The notes under the pieces are model-generated. The model was not told where the DNA came from. It made no database searches and was given only the letters and a program-made list of their open reading frames with translations. A program made the translations under genes and the position numbers. Of a stretch of 64,000 nt of DNA, positions 46,853-56,831 are shown piece by piece (positions within the stretch are counted from its first letter, which is position 1; every line of letters begins with the position of its first letter). This DNA is from Streptomyces sp. NBC_01460 (GTDB lineage: Bacteria > Actinomycetota > Actinomycetes > Streptomycetales > Streptomycetaceae), in contig NZ_CP109473.1 of the NCBI RefSeq assembly GCF_036227405.1, forward strand, positions 4,898,001 to 4,962,000, written 5' to 3'.

Positions 46853-47514
46853 CCCTCGCGGCCGCCGCCGGCCATCCCGGCTTCCTCTCCCCGACCGGTG
46901 TCGAGATCGCCTTCGTCCTCGTCGGCCTCGCCACCCTCGGCGCAGCCCTGATCACCGTCACGACCAAGCAGCTCGTGCACGCGGCCCTCTGGCTCGTCGT
47001 GGCACTCGGCGGCATCGCGGTGGAGTACCTGCTGCTCACCGCTGAGTTCATCGCCTGGGTGCAGGTCCTGATCTACGTCGGCTCCGTCGTCGTCCTCCTC
47101 CTCTTCGGGCTGATGCTCACCAGAGCCCCCATCGGCCGCTCCCCGGACGCCGACTCGGGCAACCGGTGGATCGCGCTCGGCGCCTCGGCCGCCGCCGCGG
47201 GCACCCTGGTCTGGGTCGTCGTGGACGCCTTCCGTACGACCTGGATCGATCTGGACGGTCCCGCCCAGGGCTCGACCAAGGCCTCCGGGGAATTCCTCTT
47301 CAGGCACTGGGTGCTGCCCTTCGAAGCACTCTCCGTCCTGCTGCTCGCCGCCCTCGTGGGCGCGATCGTCGTGTCCCGCAAGGACGGCACGGACGGCACG
47401 GACCGCCAGGACGGCAAGGACCGCCAGGACGGCAACGGCGGCAAGGGCGGCAAGGGCAGCGACGACCGCCGGACCGGCCGGAACCTTCGGGCCGAGAGGG
47501 AGGAACAGAGCTGA
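46849..47514 (+). CDS. nuoJ2: NuoJ-like membrane subunit of the second complex I cluster
   Basis: This is a 221-residue membrane subunit with five helices, including the [22 protein letters not shown] stretch. The last 40 residues are Gly/Asp/Lys-rich with [20 protein letters not shown] repeats. GTG at 46849 overlaps nuoI2, and the stop overlaps nuoK2 by one base. Confidence 0.92.
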   Translation: MTLAAAAGHPGFLSPTGVEIAFVLVGLATLGAALITVTTKQLVHAALWLVVALGGIAVEYLLLTAEFIAWVQVLIYVGSVVVLLLFGLMLTRAPIGRSPDADSGNRWIALGASAAAAGTLVWVVVDAFRTTWIDLDGPAQGSTKASGEFLFRHWVLPFEALSVLLLAALVGAIVVSRKDGTDGTDRQDGKDRQDGNGGKGGKGSDDRRTGRNLRAEREEQS

Positions 47515-47930
47515 TGCACCTCGCCTATCCCGCCGTCCTCGCCGTCCTCCTCTTCTGCACCGGGCTGTACGGAGTGCTGGCCCGCCGCAACGTGATCCTC
47601 GTCCTGATGTCCGTCGAGCTCATGCTCAACGCCGTCAACCTCAACCTGGTCGCCTTCGACGTCTGGCTCCGCGACGCGCTCCACGCCGGCCAGGCCCTCA
47701 CCCTCTTCACGATCGCCATCGCCGCGGCCGAGATCGGTATCGGGCTCGCGATCGTCCTGGCCGTCTACCGCAACCGCGGCAGCTCGGACATCGACCGTCT
47801 CCGCGACACCGCGGAGACCGACGACGCCGAATCGCTCCCGGACGACGCCGACGACGGCTCCCAGGACACCACCGCAGACCAGGCCACTGCTCCGGCAGGG
47901 AAGGCAAAGAAGGCAGAGGCCACCGCGTGA
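47514..47930 (+). CDS. nuoK2: NuoK-like subunit of the second complex I cluster
   Basis: This 138-residue protein has three helices; the usual length is about 100. Membrane glutamates Glu35 and Glu73 match the conserved pair. The last 45 residues are an acidic, Ala/Lys-ended tail ([21 protein letters not shown]...), again an extension absent from the main nuoK. ATG at 47514 overlaps nuoJ2's stop by one base; GTG of nuoL2 overlaps its own. Confidence 0.93.
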   Translation: MHLAYPAVLAVLLFCTGLYGVLARRNVILVLMSVELMLNAVNLNLVAFDVWLRDALHAGQALTLFTIAIAAAEIGIGLAIVLAVYRNRGSSDIDRLRDTAETDDAESLPDDADDGSQDTTADQATAPAGKAKKAEATA

Positions 47931-49927
47931 CCACCACGACCCTCGCCGTCCTCGTCCCCCTCCTTCCCTTCCTGGGTGCCGCCGCAGGGCTGCTCCTGGG
48001 CCGGAGCGCACCCGGCTTCGTCCGCCCCCTCGCCGTCCTGCCGACCCTGACCGCCGCCGTGCTCGCCGTCGTCGTCGCCGCGCGCCAGGGCGGCGGCCGC
48101 CCCATCGACGCCGCGACGCAGCTGACCCCCACCGGCTCCGTCCCGATCGACCTCGCCCTGCACCTCGACGGCTTCGCCGTCCTCGTCGCCGTCCTCGTCG
48201 GGCTCGTCGCCACCTGCGTGCAGATCTACTCGACGGCGTATCTCAAGGACGACGTCCGCTACCCCTCGTACGCGGCCCTCGTCTCCCTCTTCACCTCCGC
48301 GATGCTGCTCGTCGTCTACTCCGGCGACCTGATGGTGCTCCTGGTCGGCTGGGAGATCATGGGCATCTGCTCGTACTTCCTCGTCGGCCACTACTGGGAG
48401 ACCCCCGAGGCGCGCGCCGCCTCCCTCAAGGCCTTCCTCGTCACCAAGCTCGGCGACGTGCCGTTCCTCATCGGCCTGTTCGCGCTCGCCGCGGACACCG
48501 GGACCTTCCGCATCACCGGCATCCTGGCCGCGGTCACCAACGGCGGACTCGACCACCCCACGATCGTCGCCCTGCTGCTCCTCGCCGGTGTCGCGGGCAA
48601 GTCCGCGCAGTTCCCCCTGCACACCTGGCTGCCCGACGCGATGGCCGGCCCCACCCCCGTCTCCGCGCTGATCCACGCCGCGACGATGGTCGCCGCCGGC
48701 ATCTACTTCGTGGCCCGGCTCCTGCCCGTCTTCGCCGCCTCGGGCGCCGCCCTCGTCGTCCTCGCCGTGATGGCGGCCGTCACCATGGTCGGTTCTGGAC
48801 TCGCCGCACTCGCCCAGGACGACATCAAGCGCGTCCTCGCCTACTCGACGATCGGCCAGCTCGGCTACATGTCCGGCGCCCTCGCCGTCGGCGACCGCGG
48901 GGCCGCCGTCTTCCACCTCCTGTCCCACGGCGCCTTCAAAGCAGTCCTCTTCCTTGCCGCGGGCGTCGTCATCCACGCGGCCGGCACCAACTCACTCGCC
49001 GCGATGTCCCGCATGGGAGGCCTGACCAAGCGGATCCCGGACGCCTACTGGACGATGACCGTCGCCCTTCTCGCGCTCGCCGCCATCCCCCCGTTCGCCG
49101 GCTTCTTCTCGAAGGAAGCCGTTCTCGTCGCCGCCGAGCACACCGCCTTCGGGGACCGCGACGTCGCACCGGCCGCGGCGGGCTGGACGATCCTCGTCGC
49201 CGGACTCGCGGCGGCGGTCCTCACCGCCGCCTATGCCACCCGGCTGTGGCTCCTGGCCTTCCGCGGACGCGGCCCCGAGGCCCCCGACCACGGCAGGCAG
49301 CCCGTCGCGATGACCTCCGTGCTCTGGGTCCTCGCCGTCCCGACGATCGCCTTCGGCCTCACCGTCGGCACCCTCACCGACTGGTTCGACGGACACAGCC
49401 TCACCCCCTCCCTCACGACCGCCGTCCTCTCCACCGGCGTCGGGCTCGTCGGCGGACTCGTCACCTACGGGGCCTGGCGCCACACCACGGCGCTCGCCGA
49501 CCGCCCCCCGGTCGGCGCCGTCGCCGCCCACCCCGACGCCGAACCCGCCCTCGTGGAGGCCGAGGCGATGACCTCGCACACCGCCGCGTACGGCACCATC
49601 GCGGACGCCCAGGACCCCTCGGACCCCGGCCGTCTCCTGCTGGGCCCGCTCCACCGCCACGCGGTGACCGGCTTCCACCTGGACGCCCTCTACACGGCGG
49701 TGTTCGTCCGCCCCGTCGCCGCCGCCGCCCGGCTCGTCCGCTTCCTGGACCGCGAGGTCGTCGAGACCTACGTACGCGGCTCGGGCAGCATCGCCCGCGG
49801 ACTCGGCACCGCGGTCCGCCGCGCCCAGACGGGCAACGTGCAGACCTACCTCGGCGCGCTGCTCGCCGGAACCCTTGTCCTGGCGATCGCCGCCGTCGTC
49901 TTTGCCAACGTCTACGCCGGGGCGTGA
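47927..49927 (+). CDS. nuoL2: NuoL-like antiporter subunit of the second complex I cluster
   Basis: This 666-residue proton-channel subunit has the TM5 glutamate in [15 protein letters not shown] near 140 and the TM7 lysine in [20 protein letters not shown] near 225. It includes the long C-terminal lateral helix region after about 520. GTG at 47927 overlaps the nuoK2 stop. Key residues are intact, so pumping is plausible. Confidence 0.94.
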   Translation: MTTTTLAVLVPLLPFLGAAAGLLLGRSAPGFVRPLAVLPTLTAAVLAVVVAARQGGGRPIDAATQLTPTGSVPIDLALHLDGFAVLVAVLVGLVATCVQIYSTAYLKDDVRYPSYAALVSLFTSAMLLVVYSGDLMVLLVGWEIMGICSYFLVGHYWETPEARAASLKAFLVTKLGDVPFLIGLFALAADTGTFRITGILAAVTNGGLDHPTIVALLLLAGVAGKSAQFPLHTWLPDAMAGPTPVSALIHAATMVAAGIYFVARLLPVFAASGAALVVLAVMAAVTMVGSGLAALAQDDIKRVLAYSTIGQLGYMSGALAVGDRGAAVFHLLSHGAFKAVLFLAAGVVIHAAGTNSLAAMSRMGGLTKRIPDAYWTMTVALLALAAIPPFAGFFSKEAVLVAAEHTAFGDRDVAPAAAGWTILVAGLAAAVLTAAYATRLWLLAFRGRGPEAPDHGRQPVAMTSVLWVLAVPTIAFGLTVGTLTDWFDGHSLTPSLTTAVLSTGVGLVGGLVTYGAWRHTTALADRPPVGAVAAHPDAEPALVEAEAMTSHTAAYGTIADAQDPSDPGRLLLGPLHRHAVTGFHLDALYTAVFVRPVAAAARLVRFLDREVVETYVRGSGSIARGLGTAVRRAQTGNVQTYLGALLAGTLVLAIAAVVFANVYAGA

Positions 49928-49930
49928 GCC

Positions 49931-51505
49931 GTGTTCGATATCAGCGCATCCGTGATGCAGTTCCTTCTGGCGTTCGTCGTCGTCGCCCCGCTCCTCGGCG
50001 CGGTCGCGGCCCTCCTGCCCGCCCCGCCCGGGCTCAAGGGCAGCAGCCCCGACCAGGCCGTGCTCCGCCACGGCGTGACCGTCACCGGCGCCGTACTCCT
50101 GGCCACGCTCGTCCTGGCCGCCGGCTTCGACCACGACCACCCGTCGAGGATGCAGGCCACCACGGACATCAGCTGGATCCCGGCACTCGACGTCCGGATC
50201 CATCTCGGCACAGACGGCATCTCGCTCCCCCTTCTCGTGCTGACCGCGCTGCTGACCTTCCTCTGCGCGCTCTACAGCTACTTCAAGCTCCCCGCGGGAC
50301 CCTCCCCGAAGGCCTTCGTCGCTCTCGTCCTCGTCCTCGAGGCCGGCACCCTCGCGACCTTCGCCGTCCTCGACCTGATGCTGTTCTTCCTGGCCTTCGA
50401 GATGGTCCTCATCCCGATGTACTTCCTCATCGCCCGCTGGGGCGGCGACCGGAAGCAGCCCGCCGCCTGGAAGTTCATCCTCTACACCCTGCTCGGTTCC
50501 GTGATCATGCTGCTGGGGCTGCTCCTCATCGGACTGAAGAGCGGCACCTTCGACATGGTGGCACTCGCCACTGACAACGGCCGTGGCCTGACCACGTCCG
50601 TGCAGGTCATCGCCGTACTCGCCGTCGGGATCGGGCTCGCCGTGAAGACCCCGATGTGGCCCCTGCACAGCTGGCTGCCGGACGCCCACACCGCGGCCCC
50701 CACCGTCGGCTCCGTCCTCCTCGCCGGCGTGCTGCTGAAGATGGGCACCTACGGCTTCGTCCGGATCCTGCTCCCCGTCGCCCCCGACGGGATGCGGACC
50801 TTCGCGCCGTACCTCGCCGCCTTCGCCGTCGTCGGGATCATCTACGGATCCCTCGCCTGCCTCGCCCTCGCCCGCCCCGGCGCCAAGGGCGACCTCAAGC
50901 GCCTGATCGCCTACTCCTCCGTGGGCCACATGGGCTTCGTGCTCCTCGGCATCGCGACGATGACCCCGACCGGCGTCAACGGCGCGCTCTTCGCGAACAT
51001 CGCCCACGGCCTCATCACCGGCCTGCTGTTCTTCCTGGTCGGCGCCGTCAAGGACCGCTACGGCACCGCCGACCTCGACACCCTGTCGGGTGCCACCGGA
51101 GCCGCCCTCTACGGCCGCGCCCCCCGGCTCGGCGGACTCCTCGCCTTCGCCGCGGTCGCGTCGCTCGGACTCCCCGGCCTCGCCGGATTCTGGGGCGAGA
51201 TGCTCACGCTGTTCGGCGCCTTCGACCCCGCCGCGGGACTCAGCCGCCCCGCCTTCCTCACCTTCATGGCGATCGGCGCCTTCGGCACCCTGCTCACCGC
51301 CGCGTACATGCTGATCGTCGTACGCCGCGTCTGCATGGGCGAGCACCGCGAGCAGCCCCACCCGGTCGCCGACATCCAGCGCTACGAATTCGCCGCCTGG
51401 ACCCCGCTCGCCGCCCTGACCGTCCTTGCCGGCCTCTGGCCCGCCGTCCTCCTCGGCCTCACCGACCCGGCCGTGCAGAAGCTCCTCGCAGGAGGCAAGT
51501 CGTGA
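49931..51505 (+). CDS. nuoM2: NuoM-like antiporter subunit of the second complex I cluster
   Basis: This 524-residue membrane proton channel has FEMVLIPMYFLIARWG (TM5 Glu) and AVKTPMWPLHSWLPDAHTAAP (TM7 Lys). GTG at 49931 follows nuoL2 by three bases, and the 3' end overlaps nuoN2. Length is as in the main nuoM. Confidence 0.94.
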   Translation: MFDISASVMQFLLAFVVVAPLLGAVAALLPAPPGLKGSSPDQAVLRHGVTVTGAVLLATLVLAAGFDHDHPSRMQATTDISWIPALDVRIHLGTDGISLPLLVLTALLTFLCALYSYFKLPAGPSPKAFVALVLVLEAGTLATFAVLDLMLFFLAFEMVLIPMYFLIARWGGDRKQPAAWKFILYTLLGSVIMLLGLLLIGLKSGTFDMVALATDNGRGLTTSVQVIAVLAVGIGLAVKTPMWPLHSWLPDAHTAAPTVGSVLLAGVLLKMGTYGFVRILLPVAPDGMRTFAPYLAAFAVVGIIYGSLACLALARPGAKGDLKRLIAYSSVGHMGFVLLGIATMTPTGVNGALFANIAHGLITGLLFFLVGAVKDRYGTADLDTLSGATGAALYGRAPRLGGLLAFAAVASLGLPGLAGFWGEMLTLFGAFDPAAGLSRPAFLTFMAIGAFGTLLTAAYMLIVVRRVCMGEHREQPHPVADIQRYEFAAWTPLAALTVLAGLWPAVLLGLTDPAVQKLLAGGKS

Positions 51506-53037
51506 CCGTGGCAGCCGGCAGCGCAACCGGGGCGGAAAGCCTCGTCCAGTCCGTCGACTGGCTCGCCATCGCACCCCCCGTCATCGCGGCGTCCGCAGCC
51601 CTGCTGATCCTCGTCGCGGACCTCTTCGTCGGCGAACGGCACAAGCCGCTCCTCGGCTACGGGGCGGTGGCCGGGCTCGTCGCCGCGCTCGCCGTGCTCG
51701 TCCCGCTGCGCGCCGGTGACCGCTCCACCTTCTGCCTCACCGGCGCCACCCAGGCCTGCAGCTACACCGCCGACCACTTCGCGCTCGTCATCCAGGCGCT
51801 CGTGCTCGGCGGAGCACTGCTCACCGCGCTGCTCTCGATCGGCGACACCCGCAAGCTCCCCGCCGGCGAGTTCTGGTTCCTGCTGCTCTCCTCCGCGGCG
51901 GGCGCGGCGCTCCTGCCGGCGGCCCGGGACCTGGCCACCCTCGTCGTCGCGCTCGAAGTCGCCTCGCTCCCCGCGTTCGCCCTCGTCGGCATCAAGCGCG
52001 GCGACCGGCGCTCCTCCGAGGCCGCCCTGAAGTTCTTCCTCTCCTCGGTCGTCGCCACCGCCGTCATGCTCCTCGGCGTCAGCTTCGTCTACGCCACCAC
52101 CGGCACCATGCACCTCACGGAGATCGCCGCCCGGCTCGACGACGTACCGGGCAGGTTCACCACCCTCGCCGAGGCGGGCGTCGTCCTCACCCTGGTCGGC
52201 TTCGCCTTCAAGACGGCCGTCGCCCCGTTCCACTTCTGGGTCCCCGACACCTACGTGGGGGCGCCGCTCCCCATCGCCGCGTACCTCTCGGTCGTCGGCA
52301 AGGCGGTCGGTTTCTCCGGCCTCATCCTCGTCACCGTCATCGGCTTCCCGTCGTACGCCGACGTCTGGGGCCCGGCCCTGGCCGTCCTCGCCGCGCTGAC
52401 CATGACCACGGGCAACCTCGCCGCGCTCCGCCAGAACGCCACCCGCGCCCGGAGCGCCGTGCGCCTCCTCGCCTGGTCGTCCGTCGGCCAGGCCGGCTAC
52501 CTCCTCGTACCGATCGCGGCAGCCGCCTACGCCGGGGACACACAGATCGGCTCGACCGTCGCCTACGCGCTCATGTACGCCGTGGTGAACCTCGGAGCCT
52601 TCGCGGTCGCCGCCCTGGTCGCCCGCAGCCACCCCGGCAACCGCCTCAGCGACTACCGCGGCCTTTACGCAACCCGGCCCCTGGCCGCGCTCGCCCTGGG
52701 CTTCTTCCTGCTCTGCCTCGCGGGCCTGCCGCCCGGCATCGTGGGCCTCTTCGCCAAGGTCACGGTCTTCTCCACGGCCGTCGACGCGGGACTCGGCTGG
52801 CTCGCCGTCGTCATGGCCGTCAACGTCGTGATCGCGCTGTACTACTACCTCCGGTGGACCGCCGCGCTCTTCAGGAGCCCGGCGAAGGACACGGCCGCCG
52901 AAGACGTCCCCGCCGCGCCCACGCACCGGGTCCCCGCGCCGCTCACCGTGGCGATCGTCCTGACCGCCGTAGCCGGAATCACACTCTCCGGGGCACCGCA
53001 GCTCATCCTCCGCTTCGCCGCCGTCAGCCTCTTCTGA
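51502..53037 (+). CDS. nuoN2: NuoN-like antiporter subunit of the second complex I cluster
   Basis: This 511-residue subunit has VALEVASLPAFALVG (Glu) and FKTAVAPFHFWVPDTYVGAP (Lys). GTG at 51502 overlaps nuoM2 (GTGA). It is the last gene of the cluster; 113 bases separate it from mscL. No clear terminator was seen directly after it. Confidence 0.93.
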   Translation: MTVAAGSATGAESLVQSVDWLAIAPPVIAASAALLILVADLFVGERHKPLLGYGAVAGLVAALAVLVPLRAGDRSTFCLTGATQACSYTADHFALVIQALVLGGALLTALLSIGDTRKLPAGEFWFLLLSSAAGAALLPAARDLATLVVALEVASLPAFALVGIKRGDRRSSEAALKFFLSSVVATAVMLLGVSFVYATTGTMHLTEIAARLDDVPGRFTTLAEAGVVLTLVGFAFKTAVAPFHFWVPDTYVGAPLPIAAYLSVVGKAVGFSGLILVTVIGFPSYADVWGPALAVLAALTMTTGNLAALRQNATRARSAVRLLAWSSVGQAGYLLVPIAAAAYAGDTQIGSTVAYALMYAVVNLGAFAVAALVARSHPGNRLSDYRGLYATRPLAALALGFFLLCLAGLPPGIVGLFAKVTVFSTAVDAGLGWLAVVMAVNVVIALYYYLRWTAALFRSPAKDTAAEDVPAAPTHRVPAPLTVAIVLTAVAGITLSGAPQLILRFAAVSLF

Positions 53038-53150
53038 GCCGCTCCGACCGGCTTGCCCGCGGAGCCGCGGACAGGGCATGGTCATGCGTGCAGGCGTCAC
53101 GAAAAGGGACGCAGGACGACCACACAGAAGAGCACAGAGGAGCCAGAGCG

Positions 53151-53615
53151 GTGCTGAACGGGTTCAAGGACTTCATCCTCCGCGGGAACGTCATCTCCAT
53201 GGCCATCGGCCTCGCCGTGGGAGCCGCCTTCACCGCTGTCGTCACCGCCTTCAGCAACGCCTTCATCCTGCCGCTGATCGGCCTCTTCACCCGCGGCACC
53301 GGAGACTTCAGCAAGGCCTCCTACTCCGTCGACGGCGTGACGTTCCCCTACGGCCTCTTCATCAGCGCCGCCATCGCCTTCCTCATCACCGCCGCGGTCC
53401 TCTACTTCCTGGTCGTCCTCCCCATGGCCAAGGTCCAGAACCGCTTCACGGCCAAGGCGGAGGAGAAGGCGGCCGACATCAAGGCCGCCCTGCGCGACTG
53501 CCCCCAGTGCTTCAGCGAGATCCCCTCGGTCGCCAGCCGGTGCGCGCACTGCACCTGTGAGGTCGAGCCGGACGCCGAGGCGCGCGCTCTCGCGGGGCTC
53601 CCCGCCCAGCGCTGA
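53151..53615 (+). CDS. mscL: Large-conductance mechanosensitive channel with zinc-ribbon tail
   Basis: This 154-residue channel opens under membrane tension to release solutes. Two helices are clear: FKDFILRGNVISMAIGLAVG plus following residues (TM1) and PYGLFISAAIAFLITAAVLYFLVV (TM2, about 66-89). The cytoplasmic end (after about 100) carries Cys117, Cys120, Cys131 and Cys134 as CPxC...CAHC, a zinc-ribbon layout in place of the usual helical bundle end. GTG at 53151 has GAGGAGC upstream. Single gene, ended by a clear terminator. Confidence 0.92.
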   Translation: MLNGFKDFILRGNVISMAIGLAVGAAFTAVVTAFSNAFILPLIGLFTRGTGDFSKASYSVDGVTFPYGLFISAAIAFLITAAVLYFLVVLPMAKVQNRFTAKAEEKAADIKAALRDCPQCFSEIPSVASRCAHCTCEVEPDAEARALAGLPAQR

Positions 53616-53670
53616 CCCCTCCACCGCGCGGAGCCACCCGCCCGCGGCGGCACTTCCACCCGTACGGCCC

Positions 53671-53698
53671 AGGGGCGGATCCACCAGGATCCGCCCCT
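53671..53698 (+). terminator. Terminator hairpin after mscL
   Basis: AGGGGCGGATCC at 53671-53682 and its exact complement at 53687-53698 leave a 4-base loop, 55 bases after the mscL stop. Confidence 0.8.
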
Positions 53699-53729
53699 GC
53701 TGCCTGTGCCCCCGGCCACCTCGCACAAG

Positions 53730-53755
53730 GGAACTAGCTCCCTTCGCCTCGCGTT
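53730..53755 (+). promoter_or_regulatory. Sigma-R-like promoter before htpX
   Basis: GGAAC at 53730-53734 and GTT at 53753-53755 are separated by exactly 18 bases, matching the sigma-R pattern GGAAT-N18-GTT except for the last base of the -35. It lies about 80 bases upstream of the htpX start. A near-palindrome at 53727-53744 overlaps it. Confidence 0.6.
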
Positions 53756-53835
53756 GACCAGTACAGGACGTTCCACTGGGGAGTGGAGCACCACCGAGCA
53801 AGGGTTCCCCTGCTGCACCATTTGGAGGGCGTACC

Positions 53836-54699
53836 GTGCACCGCCGGCACAACGGGCTGAAAACCGCTGTACTCCTCGGGGGCCTCTCGGCCCTCATCAT
53901 CGTCATCGGCAGCTTCTTCGGACGGACCGGCCTGATCGTGGCCCTCCTCGTCGCGCTCGCCACCAACGCCTACGCGTACTGGAACAGCGACAAGCTCGCC
54001 CTGCGCGCCATGAGGGCCCGCCCGGTCAGCGAATTCGAGGCACCGCAGCTCTACCGCACGGTCCGCGAGCTCTCGACTGCGGCGCGCCAGCCCATGCCCC
54101 GGCTCTACATCTCCCCGACGCAGGCACCGAACGCCTTCGCCACCGGCCGCAACCCGCGCAACGCCGCCGTGTGCTGCACCGAGGGCATCCTCCAGATCCT
54201 CGACGAGCGCGAACTGCGCGGCGTGCTCGGCCATGAGCTGAGCCACGTCTACAACCGCGACATCCTCATCTCCTCCGTCGCGGGAGCCCTCGCCTCCGTC
54301 GTCATGTTCCTGGTCAACTTCGCCTGGCTCATCCCCGTCGGGCGGTCGGACGACGACGACGGCCCCGGTCTCCTCGGGATGCTCCTGATCATGATCCTCG
54401 GCCCGCTCGCCGCCTCCGTGATCCAGCTCGCCGTGAGCCGATCCCGTGAGTACCAGGCCGACGCGTCCGGGGCTCAGCTCACCGGCGACCCGCTCGCCCT
54501 GGCGTCCGCCCTGCGCAAGCTGGACGCCGGGACCAAACAGCTTCCGCTCCCGCCCGAACCGCGGATCGAGACCGCGAGCCACATGATGATCGCGAACCCG
54601 TTCCGTCCCGGGCAGGGCATGTCCAAGATGTTCTCCACCCACCCGCCCATGGCTGAACGCATCGCCCGACTCGAGCAGATGGCAGGGTATCGACCATGA
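53836..54699 (+). CDS. htpX: M48-family membrane zinc metalloprotease HtpX
   Basis: This 287-residue protease degrades damaged membrane proteins. Two N-terminal helices (about 8-50), zinc motif HELSH (His133, Glu134, His137), further helices near 145-190, and the third ligand in [10 protein letters not shown] near 207 are present. GTG at 53836 has GGAGG upstream. The gene overlaps yccF by four bases. The sigma-R-like promoter suggests induction by thiol-oxidative or heat stress. Confidence 0.93.
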   Translation: MHRRHNGLKTAVLLGGLSALIIVIGSFFGRTGLIVALLVALATNAYAYWNSDKLALRAMRARPVSEFEAPQLYRTVRELSTAARQPMPRLYISPTQAPNAFATGRNPRNAAVCCTEGILQILDERELRGVLGHELSHVYNRDILISSVAGALASVVMFLVNFAWLIPVGRSDDDDGPGLLGMLLIMILGPLAASVIQLAVSRSREYQADASGAQLTGDPLALASALRKLDAGTKQLPLPPEPRIETASHMMIANPFRPGQGMSKMFSTHPPMAERIARLEQMAGYRP

Positions 54700-55088
54700 A
54701 CGCAATCCTGAACGTCATATGGCTGGTCCTGTGCGGACTCTGGATGTTCCTGGGCTACATCGCCGCGGGGCTCCTGCTCTGCATCACGATCATCGGCATC
54801 CCCTTCGGCGTGGCCGCGTTCCGTATCGGCGTCTACGCCCTCTGGCCCTTCGGCCGCACCGTCGTGGACCGTCCCGGAGCCGGAGGCGGCTCCCTCATCG
54901 GCAACGTCCTCTGGGTCGTCCTGGCGGGCTGGTGGCTCGCGCTCGGCCACATCTTCACCGGCATCGCCCTGTGCGTCACGATCATCGGCATCCCGCTGGG
55001 CATCGCGAACTTCAAGCTCATCCCGGTCTCGCTGATGCCCTTCGGCAAGGAGATCGTCCCGAGCGACCAGCCGCTCGTGGGCCACTGA
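54696..55088 (+). CDS. YccF domain protein
   Basis: This 130-residue inner-membrane protein has two copies of the YccF unit (about 1-45 and 68-112), each with [18 protein letters not shown] and [21 protein letters not shown] segments. Function unknown. ATG at 54696 overlaps the htpX stop (ATGA), so it is probably co-translated with htpX. Confidence 0.87.
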   Translation: MNAILNVIWLVLCGLWMFLGYIAAGLLLCITIIGIPFGVAAFRIGVYALWPFGRTVVDRPGAGGGSLIGNVLWVVLAGWWLALGHIFTGIALCVTIIGIPLGIANFKLIPVSLMPFGKEIVPSDQPLVGH

Positions 55089-55167
55089 CGGAACGGCCGG
55101 CCGGCAACCGCACCCGTCCTGAAGGCGTCATGGCTTGCAGGAACGAGTGACGGGTAGGAACGCGGAC

Positions 55168-55440
55168 ATGAGCATCATCAGCTGGATCATCCTTGGGCTG
55201 CTGGCCGGCGCCATAGCCAAAATCCTGCTTCCGGGCCGCGACCCCGGGGGCATCATCGGCACCACCCTGATAGGCGTCGTGGGCGCCTTCCTCGGCGGCT
55301 GGCTGTCGTCGCGCTTCCTGGACCGCCCCATCAGCACGGACTTCTTCGACGCGGCTACCTGGGTCGCCGCCATCGCGGGATCCCTCGTCCTGCTGATCGC
55401 CTACCGGCTGCTCTTCGGCAACTCCCGCGAACGCCGCTGA
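55168..55440 (+). CDS. GlsB/YeaQ/YmgE-family stress membrane protein
   Basis: This 90-residue membrane protein of the transglycosylase-associated family has three helices with the GLLAGAIAKILLPG..PGGIIGTTLIGVVGAFLGG signature. ATG at 55168 is preferred; an in-frame ATG at 55135 lacks family residues. It may share transcription with htpX and yccF. Its 3' end is followed by a bidirectional terminator. Confidence 0.85.
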   Translation: MSIISWIILGLLAGAIAKILLPGRDPGGIIGTTLIGVVGAFLGGWLSSRFLDRPISTDFFDAATWVAAIAGSLVLLIAYRLLFGNSRERR

Positions 55441-55484
55441 CCCGGCCCCCGGTCGCCGCTGCCCGCTGCCACGCGAACGGCAAC

Positions 55485-55518
55485 GGGGCGGGAAGCGCCG
55501 CACGGCGCTTCCCGCCCC
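55485..55518. terminator. Bidirectional terminator between the GlsB-like gene and yajQ
   Basis: GGGGCGGGAAGCGCCG at 55485-55500 and its exact complement at 55503-55518 leave a 2-base centre. Genes converge on it from both sides. Confidence 0.85.
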
Positions 55519-55551
55519 GCCCGCGCCCCGCTGCACACGGCAGCGAGCCGT

Positions 55552-56040
55552 CTACCGGTAGTTGGCGAACTGCACCGCGAAGTCGAGGTCCTTGCCCTTG
55601 ACCAGCGCCTGCACCTCCTGCAGGTCGTCCCGGCTCTTGGAGCTGACGCGCAGCTCGTCGCCCTGGACCAGCGCCTTGACGCCCTTCGGGCCCTCATCGC
55701 GAATGATCTTCGCCACCTTCTTGGCGTTCTCCTGGGAGATGCCCTCCTCGATCGTGGCGAAGATCTTGTACTCCTTGCCGGAGAGCTGGGGCTCGCCCGC
55801 GTCCAGCGACTTCAGGGAGATCCCGCGCTTGATCAGCTTGGACTGGAAGATGTCGAGGATCGCCTTGACCCGCTCCTCGCCGTTCGCCTCCATGAGGATC
55901 TTCTCGCCGGACCAGGAGATCGACGCGCCCGTCCCCTTGAAGTCGTAGCGCTGGGAGATCTCCTTGGCGGCCTGGTTGAGGGCGTTGTCGACCTCCTGCC
56001 GCTCGACCTTCGAGACGATGTCGAAACTGGAGTCGGCCAT
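55552..56040 (-). CDS. yajQ: YajQ-family cyclic-di-GMP/nucleotide-binding protein
   Basis: This 162-residue protein matches YajQ: N-terminal [30 protein letters not shown] and the end [20 protein letters not shown]. Some homologues bind cyclic di-GMP and act as regulators. ATG at 56040 has AAGGAG nine bases upstream. Convergent to the preceding cluster and divergent from the tRNA gene. Confidence 0.92.
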   Translation of the reverse strand: MADSSFDIVSKVERQEVDNALNQAAKEISQRYDFKGTGASISWSGEKILMEANGEERVKAILDIFQSKLIKRGISLKSLDAGEPQLSGKEYKIFATIEEGISQENAKKVAKIIRDEGPKGVKALVQGDELRVSSKSRDDLQEVQALVKGKDLDFAVQFANYR

Positions 56041-56203
56041 GACGTGTGGCTCCTTGCGTCGTATGCGGTGGGTACGGCACAAAGCCTAGCCACCCCCGCC
56101 GGCGCCCGGTGCTGATCAACCGGGTGGCGTAGCACCCCTGGGTATCGGGTATCGTTTACGTCGTCGCCAAGGAGCCCTTACGGGGATCCGAGGCGTCGTT
56201 CCA

Positions 56204-56285
<82 letters not shown>

Positions 56286-56294
56286 CAGGACGGG

Positions 56295-56340
56295 AAACCC
56301 CGTCCGACCTGCTTAAACACCAGGTCGGGCGGGGTTTTTT
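56295..56340 (+). terminator. Terminator after tRNA-Tyr
   Basis: Arms around 56298-56311 and 56321-56334 pair over 14 bases with one G-T pair and are followed by a run of six T. The further region 56341-56627 contains no credible gene, only an imperfect hairpin at 56445-56469 (AGCCTGTCCCCC with its near-complement). Confidence 0.9.
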
Positions 56341-56627
56341 CGTGCGTGCACGTGTCGCTGCGGAGCGGGCCTGCCGGCCCCCGAAATCCCACGCCGTCCC
56401 ACCGGGATCCGCCCTTGTCGGGGTGTGTCCCCCCGGCTGCCCCCAGCCTGTCCCCCGGGGGAACAGGCTCACTCCGTCTCGTCCCACTCTCGTGCGGGTC
56501 TCGTTCCACTCCCGTAGTGCTGTGCCGATCCCCGAAGAGCGCGATCCATCAGCACGGTCGGTCCAGGGGCGGATCCGGCCCGGCCGGCCTCCGGCGTAGT
56601 CGGCCGGTGGATTCGGTTCTGGTGGCG

Positions 56628-56831
56628 TCAGCCGTCGAACCGGACGACGAGGCGGACTCCCTCGTCGCCGCGCAGGTGTGCCGGCGAGCGCATGACCGAC
56701 CGGACGGCGCCCCATTCGCTGTCGGGTACGGCGTCCTTCCGCCGCAGGCGGCCGACGCGGAAGAGCCGGTCGCCGTCCGGCCACTCCGAGTTCTCGGGAA
56801 ACGGTGCCCGCGGAGTCGAGCTGCCGGGCAT
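56628..56831 (-). CDS. Small hypothetical protein or gene remnant
   Basis: This short frame has a strong G/C third-position bias (67 residues from ATG at 56831: PFPENSEW..., then LFRVGRLRRKDAVPDSEWGAVRSVMR). An ATG at 56888 in the same frame adds 19 residues with weak bias, so the true start, or a lost 5' part, is uncertain. I do not recognise the protein. It follows the membrane gene at 56905 in the same direction. Confidence 0.42.
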   Translation of the reverse strand: MPGSSTPRAPFPENSEWPDGDRLFRVGRLRRKDAVPDSEWGAVRSVMRSPAHLRGDEGVRLVVRFDG

